A stretch of DNA of 61,473 bases from Ferdinandcohnia sp036965165 (GTDB lineage Bacteria > Bacillota > Bacilli > Bacillales > Bacillaceae_L): NCBI RefSeq assembly GCF_036965165.1, contig NZ_JBALOX010000067.1:1-61473 (forward strand), given 5' to 3'. Below the pieces are notes generated by a model. It did no database searches. It saw nothing but the letters and a program-made list of their open reading frames with translations, and was not told where the DNA came from. Below, in pieces: positions 61,305 through 61,473 of the stretch (positions are counted from its first letter, which is position 1; the number at the start of each line of letters is the position of its first letter). Both the position numbers and the translations under genes were made by a program.

Positions 61305-61473
61305 GAAGCCCTTTTTGAGTGAAAATCCTGTGCGGAATGTCCTTCATAAGCCCGATGAAGCCCATTTCGAGTGAAAATCATGTACGGAATGTCCTTCATA
61401 AGCTCGATGAAGCCCATTTCGAGCAAAAATCATGTTCGGAAAGGTCTTCATAAGTGGTATGAAGACCACTTCG
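61305..61473. repeat. 52-bp tandem repeat, continues beyond the window
   Basis: Units start at 61305, 61357, 61409 and 61461, each with GAAGCCC(A/T)TTTCGAGTGA, then AAAATC(A/C)TGT, CGGAATGTCCTTCATAAG. Each junction forms CTTCAT-N7-ATGAAG, a small hairpin. The step is exactly 52 bp, close to five helical turns. Not a multiple of three, so not a peptide repeat. Confidence 0.88.

Overview
The window is about 61 kb of AT-rich DNA from an endospore-forming Bacillaceae bacterium (Bacillus or Neobacillus-like). The evidence is a gerKA/gerKB/gerKC-type germinant receptor operon, a ComK homologue, SLAP-domain and YitT proteins, Amj (YdaH), BceRSAB, and Bacillus-style ribosome binding sites, TTG/GTG starts, cre and ECF promoter sequences. 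No rRNA, tRNA, CRISPR array or intact transposase was seen. There are two runs of N (166-347 and 14702-14708).

Layout. (1) 0.7-10.3 kb: one long plus-strand locus with a YesM/YesN-type two-component system, an AfuA/FbpA-like binding protein behind a perfect cre match, its ATPase and fused permease, a second membrane-tethered binding protein, a divergent PP2C-like phosphatase and a Nudix hydrolase. (2) 10.3-14.5 kb: a 20-bp-periodic GACGCAAA array, a c-di-GMP-I riboswitch in front of a 54-codon gene, a 2-TM protein, a decayed second copy of the 54-codon gene, and gtaB. (3) 14.7-19.6 kb, minus strand: an amidase, a DnaD-like replication protein, a ComK homologue, an XRE regulator and a broken hypothetical gene. 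(4) 19.7-22.9 kb: IclR regulator, APC permease and creatininase-family hydrolase. (5) 23.2-28.5 kb: a LacI-controlled operon with ribokinase, GNAT, nucleoside hydrolase and DcuC-like carrier, apparently for ribonucleoside salvage. Its promoter carries two identical 12-bp operators 42 bp apart. (6) 29.6-37.6 kb, minus strand: a YitT gene, then an operon of SIS deglycase-like protein, mannose-family PTS EIIA/B/C/D, PRD regulator and a second YitT. A second PP2C-like gene diverges from it. (7) 38.8-50.9 kb: a patchwork of small genes and decaying fragments around a second c-di-GMP-I riboswitch, HU, an ECF sigma/anti-sigma pair, Amj, DUF1361, VOC, DinB and FMN-reductase genes. (8) 50.9-61.5 kb: SLAP protein, a 21-bp-periodic GTCCGATA array, ZIP transporter, ger operon, BceRSAB module, and a 52-bp tandem repeat running off the end.

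What ties the region together. Several loci are substrate-specific uptake and catabolism cassettes with their own regulators and recognisable operators. Two unrelated transport loci carry paralogous PP2C-like proteins, which suggests a shared signalling or phosphate-removal step. Intergenic space holds at least five repeat families: three short-period arrays with periods near whole helical turns (20, 21 and 52 bp), a family built on the palindrome CAAACAAnCGnTTGTTTG, and a REP-like family around GGGACGGTTC. These arrays, and the two c-di-GMP riboswitches beside tiny or decaying genes, are the least explained content.

All calls were made by reading the sequence. No database search was run. Start sites were moved from the longest reading frame where a ribosome binding site argued for it.
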